Assembly (NCBI GenBank): GCA_949373145.1
Contig: CASICI010000014.1
Span: 57,187-121,186, forward strand
Source of the DNA: an uncultured Phycisphaerales bacterium
GTDB taxonomy: Bacteria; Planctomycetota; Phycisphaerae; Phycisphaerales; SM1A02
Length of the DNA: 64,000 nt
Direction of reading: 5' to 3'
Below the pieces are notes generated by a model, which was not told the origin of the DNA, searched no databases, and worked only from the letters and a program-made list of their open reading frames with translations. This document shows positions 17,892-28,113 of this stretch, piece after piece. How positions within the stretch are numbered: position 1 is the stretch's first letter; the number at the start of each line of letters is the position of its first letter. The position numbers and the translations under genes are program-made.

Positions 17892-18859
17892 TCAAGAGGA
17901 ATTTCGAATCAACCATGCCGGGATGGTCAGCATGCTCTTGAACAGGTCGAGCAGTCCGATGTCGGACAGATCTTCGTCGGTCTTCAACTCGAGGATCGTC
18001 GGCTCTGACAGAGGATAACGAATCCAAGCACGCTCCGAGCGCGATCAAGAGAGCGCACTTCGTTCGATGGTCTCACTGCTGTTCACCTTTGCGGCCAATG
18101 AGTCCGTACATGGCGTCATCTGGTTGGACACCCAGACAGACGACAGATCTCCTGCAAGGCCTCACGTCTGGTTCTGATCGTCTGGAGAGGACCATGACGG
18201 GACACTCGGTCCGGATACTTGGACAGAGCCTTTCGGGTAGCTTCGAAAGGTCAGTCGCCAGACAAGCGCGGCAAGCAGAGGGTGGTAACGATCGTTGCAG
18301 TACCGGCTGCGCGTCTCCTGACGGAACTTGAACACCCTGAAACTTGTAGGAGCGGCAAGAAGCCCACGGGTTCACGCATCGTCAGGATGAAACGCGCATC
18401 GGGCATCTTCCTCGCGGTGCTGAGGACATTCTTGCCTTCACTCGCGGTCTTCTCGACCCAGAACTGCTTGCCCTCGCGTTCACAGAAGGCACGCCCAAGC
18501 GAATCGAGAACATCAGCAGGCGTCGGCTCCGAACCCGCAAGCCGACGCGCCGATGAGATGACCTCGGGAAGATCTTCGAACGACGTCTCGGAAAACCAAC
18601 CGGGATTTTTACCCAGATCCTCTCTTCAGGGGCAGTGGACGACCAGAATGGACAACCCGAGAGTGTCTTCCAGAGGGCGTCCAGTTCGGATGGGGAGTAC
18701 CGCCCATTTTGGGACGGACGAATCCACCTCTTGCTGAAGAAGTGCGTTTCACCGAATGCGAGAAGCATGGGGTGCAGATTCAGTGACTGAACAAGCCAGG
18801 TCGTGCCGGATCTTGGCAGCCCTGTGATCAAGACAGTTGGCTGCTTCGAATCACGTCAT
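17892..18859 (-). pseudogene. Sulfotransferase family protein, frame-disrupted
   Basis: A broken gene of about 968 bases, matching the usual roughly 300-residue sulfotransferase. Close to the ATG at 18859 one extra base interrupts the frame. After it comes the 5'-phosphosulfate motif PTVLITGLPRSGTTWLVQSL. Later pieces in other frames include REGKQFWVEKTASEGKNVLS, ARFILTMREPVGFL (candidate 3'-phosphate motif) and, at the end, RYPLSEPTILELKTDEDLSD then a stop at 17892. At least four shifts are needed. Family members transfer sulfate from PAPS to carbohydrates or lipids. Whether it is truly decayed or mis-sequenced cannot be decided here; the neighbouring M1 gene also has a break. Confidence 0.7.
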
Positions 18860-18916
18860 GGAGTAAAGGAATAGCACTTCAATGAGGTTTCATGAGAAGA
18901 TATTCTAGAAGTTCGA

Positions 18917-21653
18917 CTATCGGCCCAAATGAGCTGGATGCCGCAAAAAACACTCAATCCTCTTGGTTCGACTGAATGCTTCTTCATGGAATTCACCGGA
19001 CAGGCTCGTCCAGAAAGCGATATCGTCCGGCGTTCCGGATTCGCCATCGAACCCGGGAGAGACGATTTCGACGAATAACTCATCGGATGCCTCAGTATCG
19101 GACGGGGAAGCGCTTCCGAATGACAAGGAGAAGGGATTTCCCCAGGCATCACGATTGGCGTCGGAATCGACTTCTTCCATGAGCAGTGGACCGATCACGA
19201 TGGGTGTCTCGAGGTCACCCCCGCGAGGCCCAGGCGGTGCGAAGCAGACGGGCGTATTCGAATGCGGCGGAAACCGTCTTCGATCGGCTCGCTTCTTCGA
19301 GGTTTCTTCGCATCGGATTGTCACGAATGGATCGCGGCTGGACGACGAAACGGTCCGTGATGACCTCGGGAGGGTAGACATTGTTGGTTCTGTCGATGTC
19401 CGCAGTACGTCTGCGATCATCGAACCTGACCGACACCAGCGACTGATCCGAGAGGAAGAGTTTCGAGAAGGTTTCAGGATTTCGCTTCCAGATCTCGGCA
19501 GGCAGCATGATCTCTTCGGTACCACCATCCTCCCAGACCAGGGTCAGGGGCAGCGGAGTCATGACACCACCGTGATTCCTGAAGCGAACCACGTTGAAAT
19601 GAAGTGGTTTCTCATGGAGGCGTTCGATCACTTCGCGCTCATCCTCGTCCACGCTTCGCATCAGTCGAGCGTAGGAACGTCTGTCGGCCTCGGTGACATC
19701 AAGCTCATCGAATTCGTTGTAGAAGTCGAGCAGTTGAGGATACAGATCCGTTCGCTTGGGCAGTCCGCCGTTTCGAAGGTCGGAAATGCTCTCGGTCTGA
19801 GCATCGCGCTTCGCACGTGAGAGTGGCTTTGAAAGCTCCGGATCGAGCGGGTCGATGGTGAAGTCGTAGATCCGTTCGACCGAGACGTCGACATGATCCG
19901 TGGAATAGAACCATGACCTCCAGAACCAGTCGAGATCGGTGCCGGAGGCGTCTTCCATGGTGCGAAAGAAATCGGCGGGCTCGGGGCGCTTGAAAGCCCA
20001 CCTTCTCGAGAATTCACGCATGGCGTAGTCGAACTGCTCACGACCCAGAACGGTCTCTCGCAGAATGTTGAGCGCCGTCGCGGGTTTCGCATAGGCATTG
20101 TTGCCTCGCTGGATGATTGATTCACCATGCGACATGATCGGCCGTTGATTCTCGGACATCATGTAGCGCACGATGTTCTGAGGCTCTCCTCTGCGCGAGG
20201 GATAGTCATCCTCCCAGACCTCTTGAGCCAGATACTGGATGAAGGTATTCAAGCCCTCGTCCATCCACGTCCACTGCCGCTCGTCGGAATTGATGATCAT
20301 GGGAAACCAGTTATGGCCAACCTCATGGATGATCACACCGATCAAGCCGTACTTGGTCCGCTGCGTGTAGGTGCCGTCATCCTCGGGGCGAGGGCCATTG
20401 AAGCAGATCATCGGATATTCCATCCCACCAACGGGCCCGTTCACACTGATGGCCACCGGGTAGGGATATGGAATGGTGAAGTGGGAATACATCTCGAGAG
20501 CATGCGCCACGGATTGAGTCGAATAGCGGCTCCAGAGCGGCTCGCCTTCGACCGGAAAATAACTCATGGCCAGGGTCACGCGATCGGATCCGGGAATGGC
20601 CACTCCCCAGGCATCCCAGGCAAAGGTCGGACTCGACGCCCAGGCGAAATCCCGGACGTTTTCCGCGTCGAACACCCAGGTCCTGTTCCCGTCGGAAACA
20701 CGTTCCTCGTTGGCCAGTGCCTCTTCGGGCGTGATGATGAGAACGGGCTGTTGCGCGGTCATGGACTCGGTCAACCTCGTGCGCTGACGTTCATCCAGAA
20801 CTTCATCGGGATTGGCGAGCACTCCGGTGGACGCGACGACATGAGTTTCGGGAACGGTGATCGCGACGGTGTAGTCGCCGAATTCGGTGGCGAACTCACT
20901 GGTTCCCAGAAAAGCCTTGTTCTGCCATCCATCACCATCCGTGTAGGGACAGAGTCTTGGAAACCACTGCGCGATTTCGTAGAGAGCATGTCCATCGTCG
21001 AAGAGTTCGTAACTGGAGCGAGCACGACGAGTGGTGTTGCGAACCACCGGGTGACTCCAATCGACGTCGAAGGTGAACACTTCCCCCGCGGCAAGCGGTT
21101 CTGGCAGCTCGATTCTCATCACCGTGTCGACCACCGTGAACTCGAGGTCGGAACCGTCGGAACGCGCCACTCGATGAATGTCGCAGCCACCCTCCCACTC
21201 TCTCAGCTCCAGGTGCTGTCGCATGGATCGGAGTGACTGGTCCTGGGTGAAATCGGGCGAGGACGTGGAACGATTGGCGAGAGAGTCACGGCGAAACCGG
21301 TTCTGATCCAGCTGAAGCCAGAGGTAGCGAAGTTCGTGTGGACTGTTGTTGTGGTAGGTGATCCGTTCCTGACCGTGAAGGGTTCTGGTGGCGTCATCCA
21401 GACGTACCTTGATGTCGTAGTCGACCTGCTGCTGCCAGTACGCGGGGCCGGGTGCCCCCGAGGCCAATCGCAATTCGTCAGGTGTCGGCAGGATCTCATC
21501 AAGTTGCCGGAAGGTGTCTGCGTGGTCCAGGCGCTCTATGACGATCCAGGGCCCATCGTGAAATTCATGATCCTCGAACAGAGTCGGAGGATGTGCAAGG
21601 GCGGAAGTGAGGCATGAAAGCAGAGAGACAATGATGAGGAGTGAGCTTGTCAT
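18917..21653 (-). CDS. M1-family (aminopeptidase N-like) metallopeptidase with one frame break near its C-terminus
   Basis: A secreted gluzincin peptidase with signal peptide MTSSLLIIVSLLSCLTSALA. It has the M1 N-terminal beta-domain and catalytic HEVGHNWF with the third zinc ligand in WTWMDEGLNTF. The uninterrupted frame stops at 19215. One surplus base in a five-C run at 19218-19222 explains this. Removing it continues the reading as TAWASRGDLETPIVIG and on to a tail with DANRDAWGNPFSLSFG and FDGESGTPDDI, reminiscent of a GspG-like C-terminal motif, to a stop at 18917. The full product is about 910 residues. The gene precedes the sulfotransferase by 57 bases and is divergent from arginase. 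Confidence 0.88.
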
Positions 21654-21701
21654 GCACCAAGTGTAGGCAAACAGGATGATTTCACGAGGCGACTGGCCAG
21701 A

Positions 21702-22649
21702 ATGGATGATTTCGGGGATCCTGATGGGATGACCAGATCGGAGATACGAATCCTCGGGGTGCCAATGGGTATCGGTGGCGGAAAGCCGGGAACGGCCATG
21801 GGCCCTTGGAAGATCCGGGAGAAGGCCTTGGTCGAAAGACTCTGCCGGACCCTCGGAGACTTCACGATCGAAGATGCTGGCGACGTGGTCGCTGAACAGG
21901 ACGAAAACCTGTCAAGACTGGAACGAACCGCCTGCTGGTGCGACAGCTTGAAAGCACGAACCAGGGAGTTCTCGAGCAAGAACATCGTCCCTCTCGTCAT
22001 CGGTGGCGACCACACGCTGGCGGCAGGCTCGCTTGCGGGTGTCGCGTCGACACATCACAGACGAGGCGAGGGCGTCCCCGGAGTTCTCTGGATCGACGCA
22101 CATGTGGATATGAACACCCACGAGACATCACCATCGGGAAATCCCCATGGCATGAGCGCCGCAGCACTGCTGGGTCTCGAGGTCGATCATCTCAGTGAGA
22201 TCGTGGGCCGGGACGGTCGGATCGATTCGAACCGGATCGCCTTCCTCGGCGCGAGGGACATCGATCCCGGAGAACAGAAGCACATCGATGAGCTCGGTCT
22301 CACGGTCTTCTCGTCCGAGGTGATGCATCGTGATGGCATCGAAAAGACCGTGACGGATGCGCTGAAGACCGTCTCTCCGAATGGCGAACCGTTCATGGTC
22401 AGTTTCGACGTGGACGTGATCGATCCGGAGTTCGCACCGGGAGTCGATACCGCGGTTCCCGGCGGACTCGATCCCAGCCAGATCATCGAGACGATGGAAC
22501 TCGTCGGCCGCCATGGGCGGGTGGTGGCGATCGACGCCGTGGAATTGAATCCTGAGACGGACGTCGAGGAGCGAACCAGCGAATTGATGATCACGTCTTT
22601 GGTGACACTTCTGCAGGCGACGACCGCAGACGCGTCAGACCATGACTGA
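21702..22649 (+). CDS. Arginase family protein
   Basis: A 315-residue ureohydrolase. It has GGDHTL (residues 101-106), DAHVDMNTHETSPSGNPHGM (from 132) and SFDVDVIDPEFAPGV (from 234), which supply the His and Asp ligands of the binuclear manganese centre. The NPHGMSAA loop and EL-NP motif (DAVELNPETD) fit arginase (arginine to ornithine and urea) better than agmatinase or formimidoylglutamase. Its 3' end overlaps the convergent squalene-hopene cyclase by 15 bases. An ATG at 21729 is an alternative start. Confidence 0.92.
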   Translation: MDDFGDPDGMTRSEIRILGVPMGIGGGKPGTAMGPWKIREKALVERLCRTLGDFTIEDAGDVVAEQDENLSRLERTACWCDSLKARTREFSSKNIVPLVIGGDHTLAAGSLAGVASTHHRRGEGVPGVLWIDAHVDMNTHETSPSGNPHGMSAAALLGLEVDHLSEIVGRDGRIDSNRIAFLGARDIDPGEQKHIDELGLTVFSSEVMHRDGIEKTVTDALKTVSPNGEPFMVSFDVDVIDPEFAPGVDTAVPGGLDPSQIIETMELVGRHGRVVAIDAVELNPETDVEERTSELMITSLVTLLQATTADASDHD

Positions 22650-24665
22650 TCCGGCAGATCCCACCTGTGACGGGGAGACACCGCGCGCCGTGAGATACCT
22701 GCCGAGCGCCATCATCGGAAAGTACAGGCGGTACATGTGGTATCGAAGATAGAAGACCCGGGGAAAACCGATCCCGGTCATTTCCAGTTCGACCCATGAA
22801 CCGGATGGATCACCATCGGGATTCGTGCGCGGATCGGCGGCGGAGACATCATCAAGCTGCCTCGACTCCAGCCAGGACATCGCGGCAAGCACCTCAGGAT
22901 CCTCGGGACCGAAGATCGCAAGCATCGCCATCGCACCCCAGGCGGTCTGAGAAGGGGTGGCGACACCCTGACTCTTCAAAGATGGATCGAGGTCACTGTT
23001 GGCGGTCTCGCCGAAGGAACCGTCCTCCTTCTGAATGCTCTTCAACCAACTGCCGGCTTTCTGCACCCAGTCTTCATCGGAAGACACGCCACATTCGAGG
23101 GGACCGACGATCGCCTGCCAGGTCCCGTAGATGTAATTCACCCCCCACCGTCCGCGAAAGGACCCGTCCTCTTCCTGCCGGCTCTTGATGAAATCGATTC
23201 CGGCCGCGACCGCGTCATGGGCAGGATCGAGTCCGTGTCCATGAAGAAATTCGAGCGTACGACCGGTGATGTCGGTGCATGAAGGGTCCTGCATCGCGTT
23301 GTGATCGGCGAAAGGGACATACTCGAGGATCGTTCTCTCGATGGTGCGATCGAATGCGGCCCAGCCACCATCGACGTTCTGCATGGCGAGCATCCAATCG
23401 AGCGCACGCTCGCTGGCCGCCACGTTCTCGTCACCACCGATTCTGAGCAGGGCCTTCCCGACCATGGCGGTGTCATCACAGTCTGGGTACCACGCATTGT
23501 GGTACTCGAAGCACCATCCGGTGAACGGAGGATCACCGTCGACGTTGCGAACCCAGTCACCCTGAAAGCGAGATTCCCTGGCGCGAAGCCAGGCTGCCGC
23601 CTTCGACAACGCCTCGTTTTCTCGTGTCAATCCGCAGTCGGCCAGAGCGTAGAGCGAGATCCCCGTGTCCCAGACGGGGCTGAAACAAGGTTGGATTCGA
23701 ATCGATCCATCCGGGGATTCCAGAAAGAAGGCATCGAGCTCCTCCTCCGCACGACGGACTCTCGAATGCTCGCGCTCGTAGCCGAGAGCCTTCATCACCA
23801 CCTGGCTGTACACCATCGCGGGAAAGATCGCGCCCAGGCCGTCGGTCGCGGCGGGACCATCCTGTCCCATTCGATTCTTGATCCAGTCCCAGGCGAGTTC
23901 GATTGAGTTCCTTCGATAGAACGTCGAATTCAACGGGTCATTGAGAAGCTTGATGACTCGATCGACGTTCTTGAAGAAGAACTTCCAGACACGAGGCGTC
24001 TCCGAACGGAGTGTGAGCTGATGACGTGCTTCCTGGTCGATGAAGAGTTCATCGATCGCAAGTGATTCGGGAAGTGGGCGGGTCGGTCTGAGGGTGGCCA
24101 CCAGGGAGAGTGGCAGGATCATCGTGCGGGTCCAGGCACTCACCTTGTCGAGATGAAAGTAGAACCATCGTGGGAGCCGGATGATCTCCGGTGGAATCGC
24201 GGGGACCGCGTTCCATGAGATCTGACCGAGACAGGCGAGGTAGAAGTTGCTGAATGAGTTGCAGTGTTCGGCACCGCCTGCGGCATGGATCGCGCGCACG
24301 GCGGCCTGCATGTGCTCGCAACGGGGGTCATCACCCATGAGCTTCAGCGCGAAGTACGCCTTGACGGAACCGGAGACGTCCACCGCGGAGTCACGGTACT
24401 GCCCCCACCCACCATCCGGTCGCTGTTGGGTTCTCAGTCGAGAGGCGATGCGCTCAAGGACGTCCCAGCCATCTCTTCCATCATGCAGGACGGCGTGCTC
24501 CTGTTCGAGAATCCATTTCATGAGGATGTACTCGCTCTGGAGGATCGAATCCCCTTCGAGCTCACCACACCAATGACCATCATCCTTCTGCAAAGAAAGA
24601 AGTGCTTCGATGGCACGATCACGCGCCTTGGTCAGATTCTCGAGTCCGGGGTCGACGGATGTCAT
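22635..24665 (-). CDS. shc: Squalene-hopene cyclase
   Basis: A 676-residue prokaryotic triterpene cyclase that converts squalene to hopene/hopanol at the membrane. The protonation motif is DCDDTA at residues 395-400 (family consensus DxDDTA). Numerous QW repeats are visible, e.g. QRPDGGWGQYRD, QNVDGGWAAFD, QEEDGSFRGRWG and QKEDGSFGE. It starts four bases after the stop of an upstream oxidoreductase gene, so the pair are probably cotranscribed. Hopanoid production is implied, but squalene synthesis genes (hpnCDE) are not in this window. Confidence 0.95.
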   Translation of the reverse strand: MTSVDPGLENLTKARDRAIEALLSLQKDDGHWCGELEGDSILQSEYILMKWILEQEHAVLHDGRDGWDVLERIASRLRTQQRPDGGWGQYRDSAVDVSGSVKAYFALKLMGDDPRCEHMQAAVRAIHAAGGAEHCNSFSNFYLACLGQISWNAVPAIPPEIIRLPRWFYFHLDKVSAWTRTMILPLSLVATLRPTRPLPESLAIDELFIDQEARHQLTLRSETPRVWKFFFKNVDRVIKLLNDPLNSTFYRRNSIELAWDWIKNRMGQDGPAATDGLGAIFPAMVYSQVVMKALGYEREHSRVRRAEEELDAFFLESPDGSIRIQPCFSPVWDTGISLYALADCGLTRENEALSKAAAWLRARESRFQGDWVRNVDGDPPFTGWCFEYHNAWYPDCDDTAMVGKALLRIGGDENVAASERALDWMLAMQNVDGGWAAFDRTIERTILEYVPFADHNAMQDPSCTDITGRTLEFLHGHGLDPAHDAVAAGIDFIKSRQEEDGSFRGRWGVNYIYGTWQAIVGPLECGVSSDEDWVQKAGSWLKSIQKEDGSFGETANSDLDPSLKSQGVATPSQTAWGAMAMLAIFGPEDPEVLAAMSWLESRQLDDVSAADPRTNPDGDPSGSWVELEMTGIGFPRVFYLRYHMYRLYFPMMALGRYLTARGVSPSQVGSAGSVMV

Positions 24666-24669
24666 CGGC

Positions 24670-25863
24670 TCACTTCACTTCGGACATTTTTACCGGTCTC
24701 TTCTCGCGGGCGCTGAGAAGCGCTGCGTGGAGCACGCGTTGGGTCTGATAGGCATCCTCGAAATCAGGAAGAGGCACGACCGGCTTGTTCCCTCCGAGAA
24801 CCCGGAGGATGTCCGAGCACATGCTTGTGAAGCAGTGCTCGTACCCGATGAGATGCGCGGCGGGCCAGTAGTTTTCGACGTACGGGTGCGTGTCTGCGTC
24901 GGTGCACATGATCCTGCTCCAGCCTCGAAGCCCGGGATCGATGGTGTTGTCCCACCACTCGAGTGCGTTCATTCGTTCGAAATCGAAGCGCAATGATCCT
25001 TTTTCCCCGTTGATTTCAAGTCGATTCGCATTCTGATTGCCCGTGGCCAGACGAGTCGCTTCGAAACTTGCCACAGCGCCCTGCTTCATGCGCCCCATGA
25101 ACATCAGACAGTCATCCACGGTTGAACGCCCCATCTTCCTGCCCGAGGAAGCCCCCTTGCCGGCGATCGGTCCTCCCGAGCCTTCCACCAGTTTTCGTTC
25201 CTTGATGAAGGTCTCCTCGATGGCACCACTCACTTCGGTCAGCTCGTCACCTGTGACGAAACGTGCCATGTCGATGATGTGTGCATTGAGATCACCATGT
25301 GCACCGGAGCCGGCATGCTTTCCAATGAACCTCCAGAGGAGCGGCGTGTCGGGTCCTCCCCAGTCCTGGAGATACTGTGCCCGGACATGGAAGATCCGAC
25401 CGAGCTTTCCACGCCTCACGAGTTGATGCGCGAACGCGACGGCAGGACACCTTCGATAGTTGAACCAGACCCAGGCGTGGAGGCCCTTGCGGGCGGCCTT
25501 GCGGGCGGCATTGCGCATGGCACGGGCTTCGTCGAGCGTTCCGGCCATGGGTTTTTCACAGCAGACGTTTCGCCCCGACTCGAGCGCGGCGATGGACATC
25601 TCGGCGTGTTTGTGATTTTCGGTGGTGACATCGATCAACCCGATCTGATCATCCTCGAGCATCGACCGCCAGTCGATGGTGCTTCCATCGAATCCCCAGC
25701 GCTGGGCGAAGGCTGCCACCCTCTCTTCGGAAAGTCCTGCGACGGTCTTCATCTCCGCATGCCGCTTGAGAGTGAAAAATCGATTCACGGCACCCCATGC
25801 ATTGGCATGAGCCCGACCCATGAATCCATTGCCGATAAGGCCTACTCCGATGTTTTTTGTCAT
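24670..25863 (-). CDS. Gfo/Idh/MocA family NAD(P)-dependent oxidoreductase
   Basis: A 397-residue dehydrogenase. The N-terminal Rossmann domain starts VGLIGNGFMGRAHANAW, followed by the substrate-binding-loop motif CCEKPMAGTLDEA and a C-terminal alpha/beta domain with GDLNAHIIDMARFVTGD, where the catalytic His is expected. These enzymes oxidise or reduce sugars and related polyols. The substrate is unknown. Immediate linkage to the cyclase gene raises the possibility of a role in hopanoid head-group chemistry, which is only inference. Confidence 0.9.
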   Translation of the reverse strand: MTKNIGVGLIGNGFMGRAHANAWGAVNRFFTLKRHAEMKTVAGLSEERVAAFAQRWGFDGSTIDWRSMLEDDQIGLIDVTTENHKHAEMSIAALESGRNVCCEKPMAGTLDEARAMRNAARKAARKGLHAWVWFNYRRCPAVAFAHQLVRRGKLGRIFHVRAQYLQDWGGPDTPLLWRFIGKHAGSGAHGDLNAHIIDMARFVTGDELTEVSGAIEETFIKERKLVEGSGGPIAGKGASSGRKMGRSTVDDCLMFMGRMKQGAVASFEATRLATGNQNANRLEINGEKGSLRFDFERMNALEWWDNTIDPGLRGWSRIMCTDADTHPYVENYWPAAHLIGYEHCFTSMCSDILRVLGGNKPVVPLPDFEDAYQTQRVLHAALLSAREKRPVKMSEVK

Positions 25864-25945
25864 GCCTGATCACACTCCCTGAAGATGATTTGATGATTCC
25901 ATCGTATGCTAATGAAGCAAGATCCACGCTCAAGGAGCCTTCAAG

Positions 25946-27007
25946 ATGAACAGATTACTCGCCTTGTTCCTCATCGTTCTCTTCTGCGCCCCCACTCTGG
26001 CCGAAGACGATTTCCCGGAGAGCTGGTTCTGGGGCGACGAAAAGGTCAGAGCCATGCACCAGGCCATGGTCGGCAAGAAGGCTCCGGCACTCAGACTCGC
26101 GGATGTGAATGGAAAGCCCGTGCCCACTCCACCGACGCTTGGCAAGGTGGTGGTGGTCGATTTCTGGGCGACATGGTGCGGCCCATGCCTGAAGGCGATT
26201 CCGGAGATGGTCGAACTGCAGGCCCAGTACAAGAAACAAGGCCTTCTCGTGATGGGCGTCCATGACAGCAGACAGGGAGTCGACCGGATGGTGAAGGTCG
26301 CAGGTGAGAAGGAAATCAACTACCCGCTGTACGTTGATGACGATGGACGAAGCGCCAGGGATTGGAAGGTCAAATTCTGGCCGACGATCGCGGTCATCGA
26401 TCGGACGGGAAAGATTCGTGCGATCGGGCTGCAACCGTCGCATGTCAAAGGCGTGGTCGAGACCCTGCTGAAGGAACCGGCACCGGCACCCTCCAGAGGC
26501 CGAAAGACAACTGATGCCAGCAGTCCACCGCCCGTGCCCACCGAGCTGCTCGAATCCGCCACGGACATCTCAAGAAGCAGACGTCTTGCCTCGATCGACG
26601 CGACGACCCCTCCTGAACTCGACGTGTCGAACTGGATCAACGGAGAGATGAGACCTGAGGATCTCGAGGGCAAGATCGTCGTCCTTGATTTCTGGGCCAC
26701 CTGGTGCGGACCATGCCTCGCCTCGATTCCCAAGAACAATGCTCTCGCACAGAAATACGCTGATGACGTCGTACTGATCGGCGTCTGTCATGACCGAGGT
26801 GCGGAACGAATGGCCGAGATGGTGAAATCCAGAAGCATCAGGTACCCGGTCTGCCATGACGTCGGCAACACCACGATCGATGCCTACATGGTGAACGGTT
26901 ATCCGGATTACTACGTCTTCGACCGTCAAGGACGCCTGCGCGTTCCTGATTGCAGAAACAGCAAGGTCGAGGCTGCGATCAAGTTCCTGATGGCTGAAGA
27001 GGACTGA
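25946..27007 (+). CDS. Secreted protein with two TlpA-like thioredoxin domains
   Basis: A 353-residue exported protein (MNRLLALFLIVLFCAPTLA signal peptide). It contains two separate thioredoxin-fold domains, each with FWATWCGPC: residues 73-81 and 249-257. The second domain follows a Pro/Ser-rich linker of about 40 residues. Both active sites keep the CxxC pair and downstream cis-Pro segments (KFWPTIAV; NGYPDYYV). TlpA-type domains handle disulfides during cytochrome c or envelope protein maturation; the tandem layout is uncommon. It is divergent from the oxidoreductase gene. Confidence 0.88.
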   Translation: MNRLLALFLIVLFCAPTLAEDDFPESWFWGDEKVRAMHQAMVGKKAPALRLADVNGKPVPTPPTLGKVVVVDFWATWCGPCLKAIPEMVELQAQYKKQGLLVMGVHDSRQGVDRMVKVAGEKEINYPLYVDDDGRSARDWKVKFWPTIAVIDRTGKIRAIGLQPSHVKGVVETLLKEPAPAPSRGRKTTDASSPPPVPTELLESATDISRSRRLASIDATTPPELDVSNWINGEMRPEDLEGKIVVLDFWATWCGPCLASIPKNNALAQKYADDVVLIGVCHDRGAERMAEMVKSRSIRYPVCHDVGNTTIDAYMVNGYPDYYVFDRQGRLRVPDCRNSKVEAAIKFLMAEED

Positions 27008-27019
27008 TCTCTGAAGCAC

Positions 27020-27460
27020 TCACGCTTCGGGAACGAATCGGGTTCCACTTTCGAGATAGAAATTCAGAAGGTCGCCCGGCTGAAAATCAGACGCACGCTG
27101 CCCCGTGACTGCCGTCTCCACGGTGATCCACATCGGGACCACGATGTCCATCAGAAGTCGATCGTTCGCAGCATCGACTCGGCTCACCGTTCCCTGGACG
27201 ATGCGAGGCTGACCATGAACGGGTTCGATGAAACGCCCGCCCGCATCGGCACGATGCATCTTCAGGGCTTTTCCTTCGACTGTTCCGCGAATGCGCCGAT
27301 TTCGTCGGGAAGCCGGCTCGGGAAAGTCCGCCGGAGCGACCGAAGGTGTCAGCATCACGAGATAATCGGTGCCATGGACACCAAGCGTCACCGAATCTTC
27401 GGTGGGTGGTTCTTCCAGAATGAATGATGCGATTTCTCGAACGGGGGCGGCTTCAGTCAC
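27020..27460 (-). CDS. Conserved hypothetical protein
   Basis: A protein of about 146 residues read from GTG 27460. That start is chosen because AAGGAGG lies about eight bases upstream (RC of 27469-27475), the strongest ribosome site in this stretch; an ATG at 27490 would lie before it. No domain was recognised. The sequence begins TEAAPVREIASFILEEPP. A mid-portion mixes beta-like segments (GVHGTDYLVML; GTVSRVDAANDRLLMDIVVPMWI) with a likely small globular fold, and it ends GDLLNFYLESGTRFVPEA. It follows trpG by 41 bases and probably shares its transcript. Confidence 0.65.
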   Translation of the reverse strand: MTEAAPVREIASFILEEPPTEDSVTLGVHGTDYLVMLTPSVAPADFPEPASRRNRRIRGTVEGKALKMHRADAGGRFIEPVHGQPRIVQGTVSRVDAANDRLLMDIVVPMWITVETAVTGQRASDFQPGDLLNFYLESGTRFVPEA

Positions 27461-27501
27461 GCGAGTGTCCTCCTTGGAACGTGATGACATTCTAGTTGGT
27501 T

Positions 27502-28101
27502 TCAACCGCTTCGTGCGGGAAGGTTCAGCCCGAGAAAATTGGCCAGCAATCGGGGGCCCTCTTCGGTGAGAAAGCTCTCGGGGTGGAACTGAACGCCATC
27601 CATGGGCTGGGCCGTGTCGAGGGCTCGCAAGCCCATGATGGTGCCATCCGACAACCAGGCACTGATTTCAAATCGACTGGTATCGACGGACTCGCGATTC
27701 ACGATCAATGAGTGGTAGCGAGTCGCTTCGAATGGTTGGGAGAGACCCGAAAAGATGCCGCGCCCGTCATGATGGACTGCGGAGGTCTTGCCGTGCACGG
27801 GGGCGGAGGCGCGCTCGACGACCATGCCAGAGAGCGCACCGATCGTCTGATGCCCCAGACACACTCCGAGGATCGGCAACCGGCCGCTCAGACGATCGAT
27901 GATCGACTTGCAGGCGCCGGTCTGATCCGGTGTGCATGGTCCCGGGGAGATGATCAGATGCGAAGGTGCGAGACGATCCGCCTCATCGGCGTCTATCTCG
28001 TCGTTACGCACCACCTGAACGGGGATGGACGCGTCGAGTTCACCGATTCGTTGCACAAGATTCCAGGTGAAACTGTCGTAGTTGTCGATGAGAAGGATCA
28101 C
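27502..28101 (-). CDS. trpG: Glutamine amidotransferase, anthranilate/aminodeoxychorismate synthase component II
   Basis: A 199-residue class I glutamine amidotransferase of the TrpG/PabA type, supplying ammonia from glutamine for anthranilate or 4-amino-4-deoxychorismate synthesis. It starts MILLIDNYDSFTWNLVQ, has PGPCTPDQTG, the catalytic Cys81 in GVCLGHQ, and the His/Glu pair in QFHPESF. TrpG and PabA cannot be separated by sequence alone. It lies 12 bases after the DUF1444 gene; no trpE/pabB is in the window. Confidence 0.92.
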   Translation of the reverse strand: MILLIDNYDSFTWNLVQRIGELDASIPVQVVRNDEIDADEADRLAPSHLIISPGPCTPDQTGACKSIIDRLSGRLPILGVCLGHQTIGALSGMVVERASAPVHGKTSAVHHDGRGIFSGLSQPFEATRYHSLIVNRESVDTSRFEISAWLSDGTIMGLRALDTAQPMDGVQFHPESFLTEEGPRLLANFLGLNLPARSG

Positions 28102-28113
28102 GCCTACAGACTA

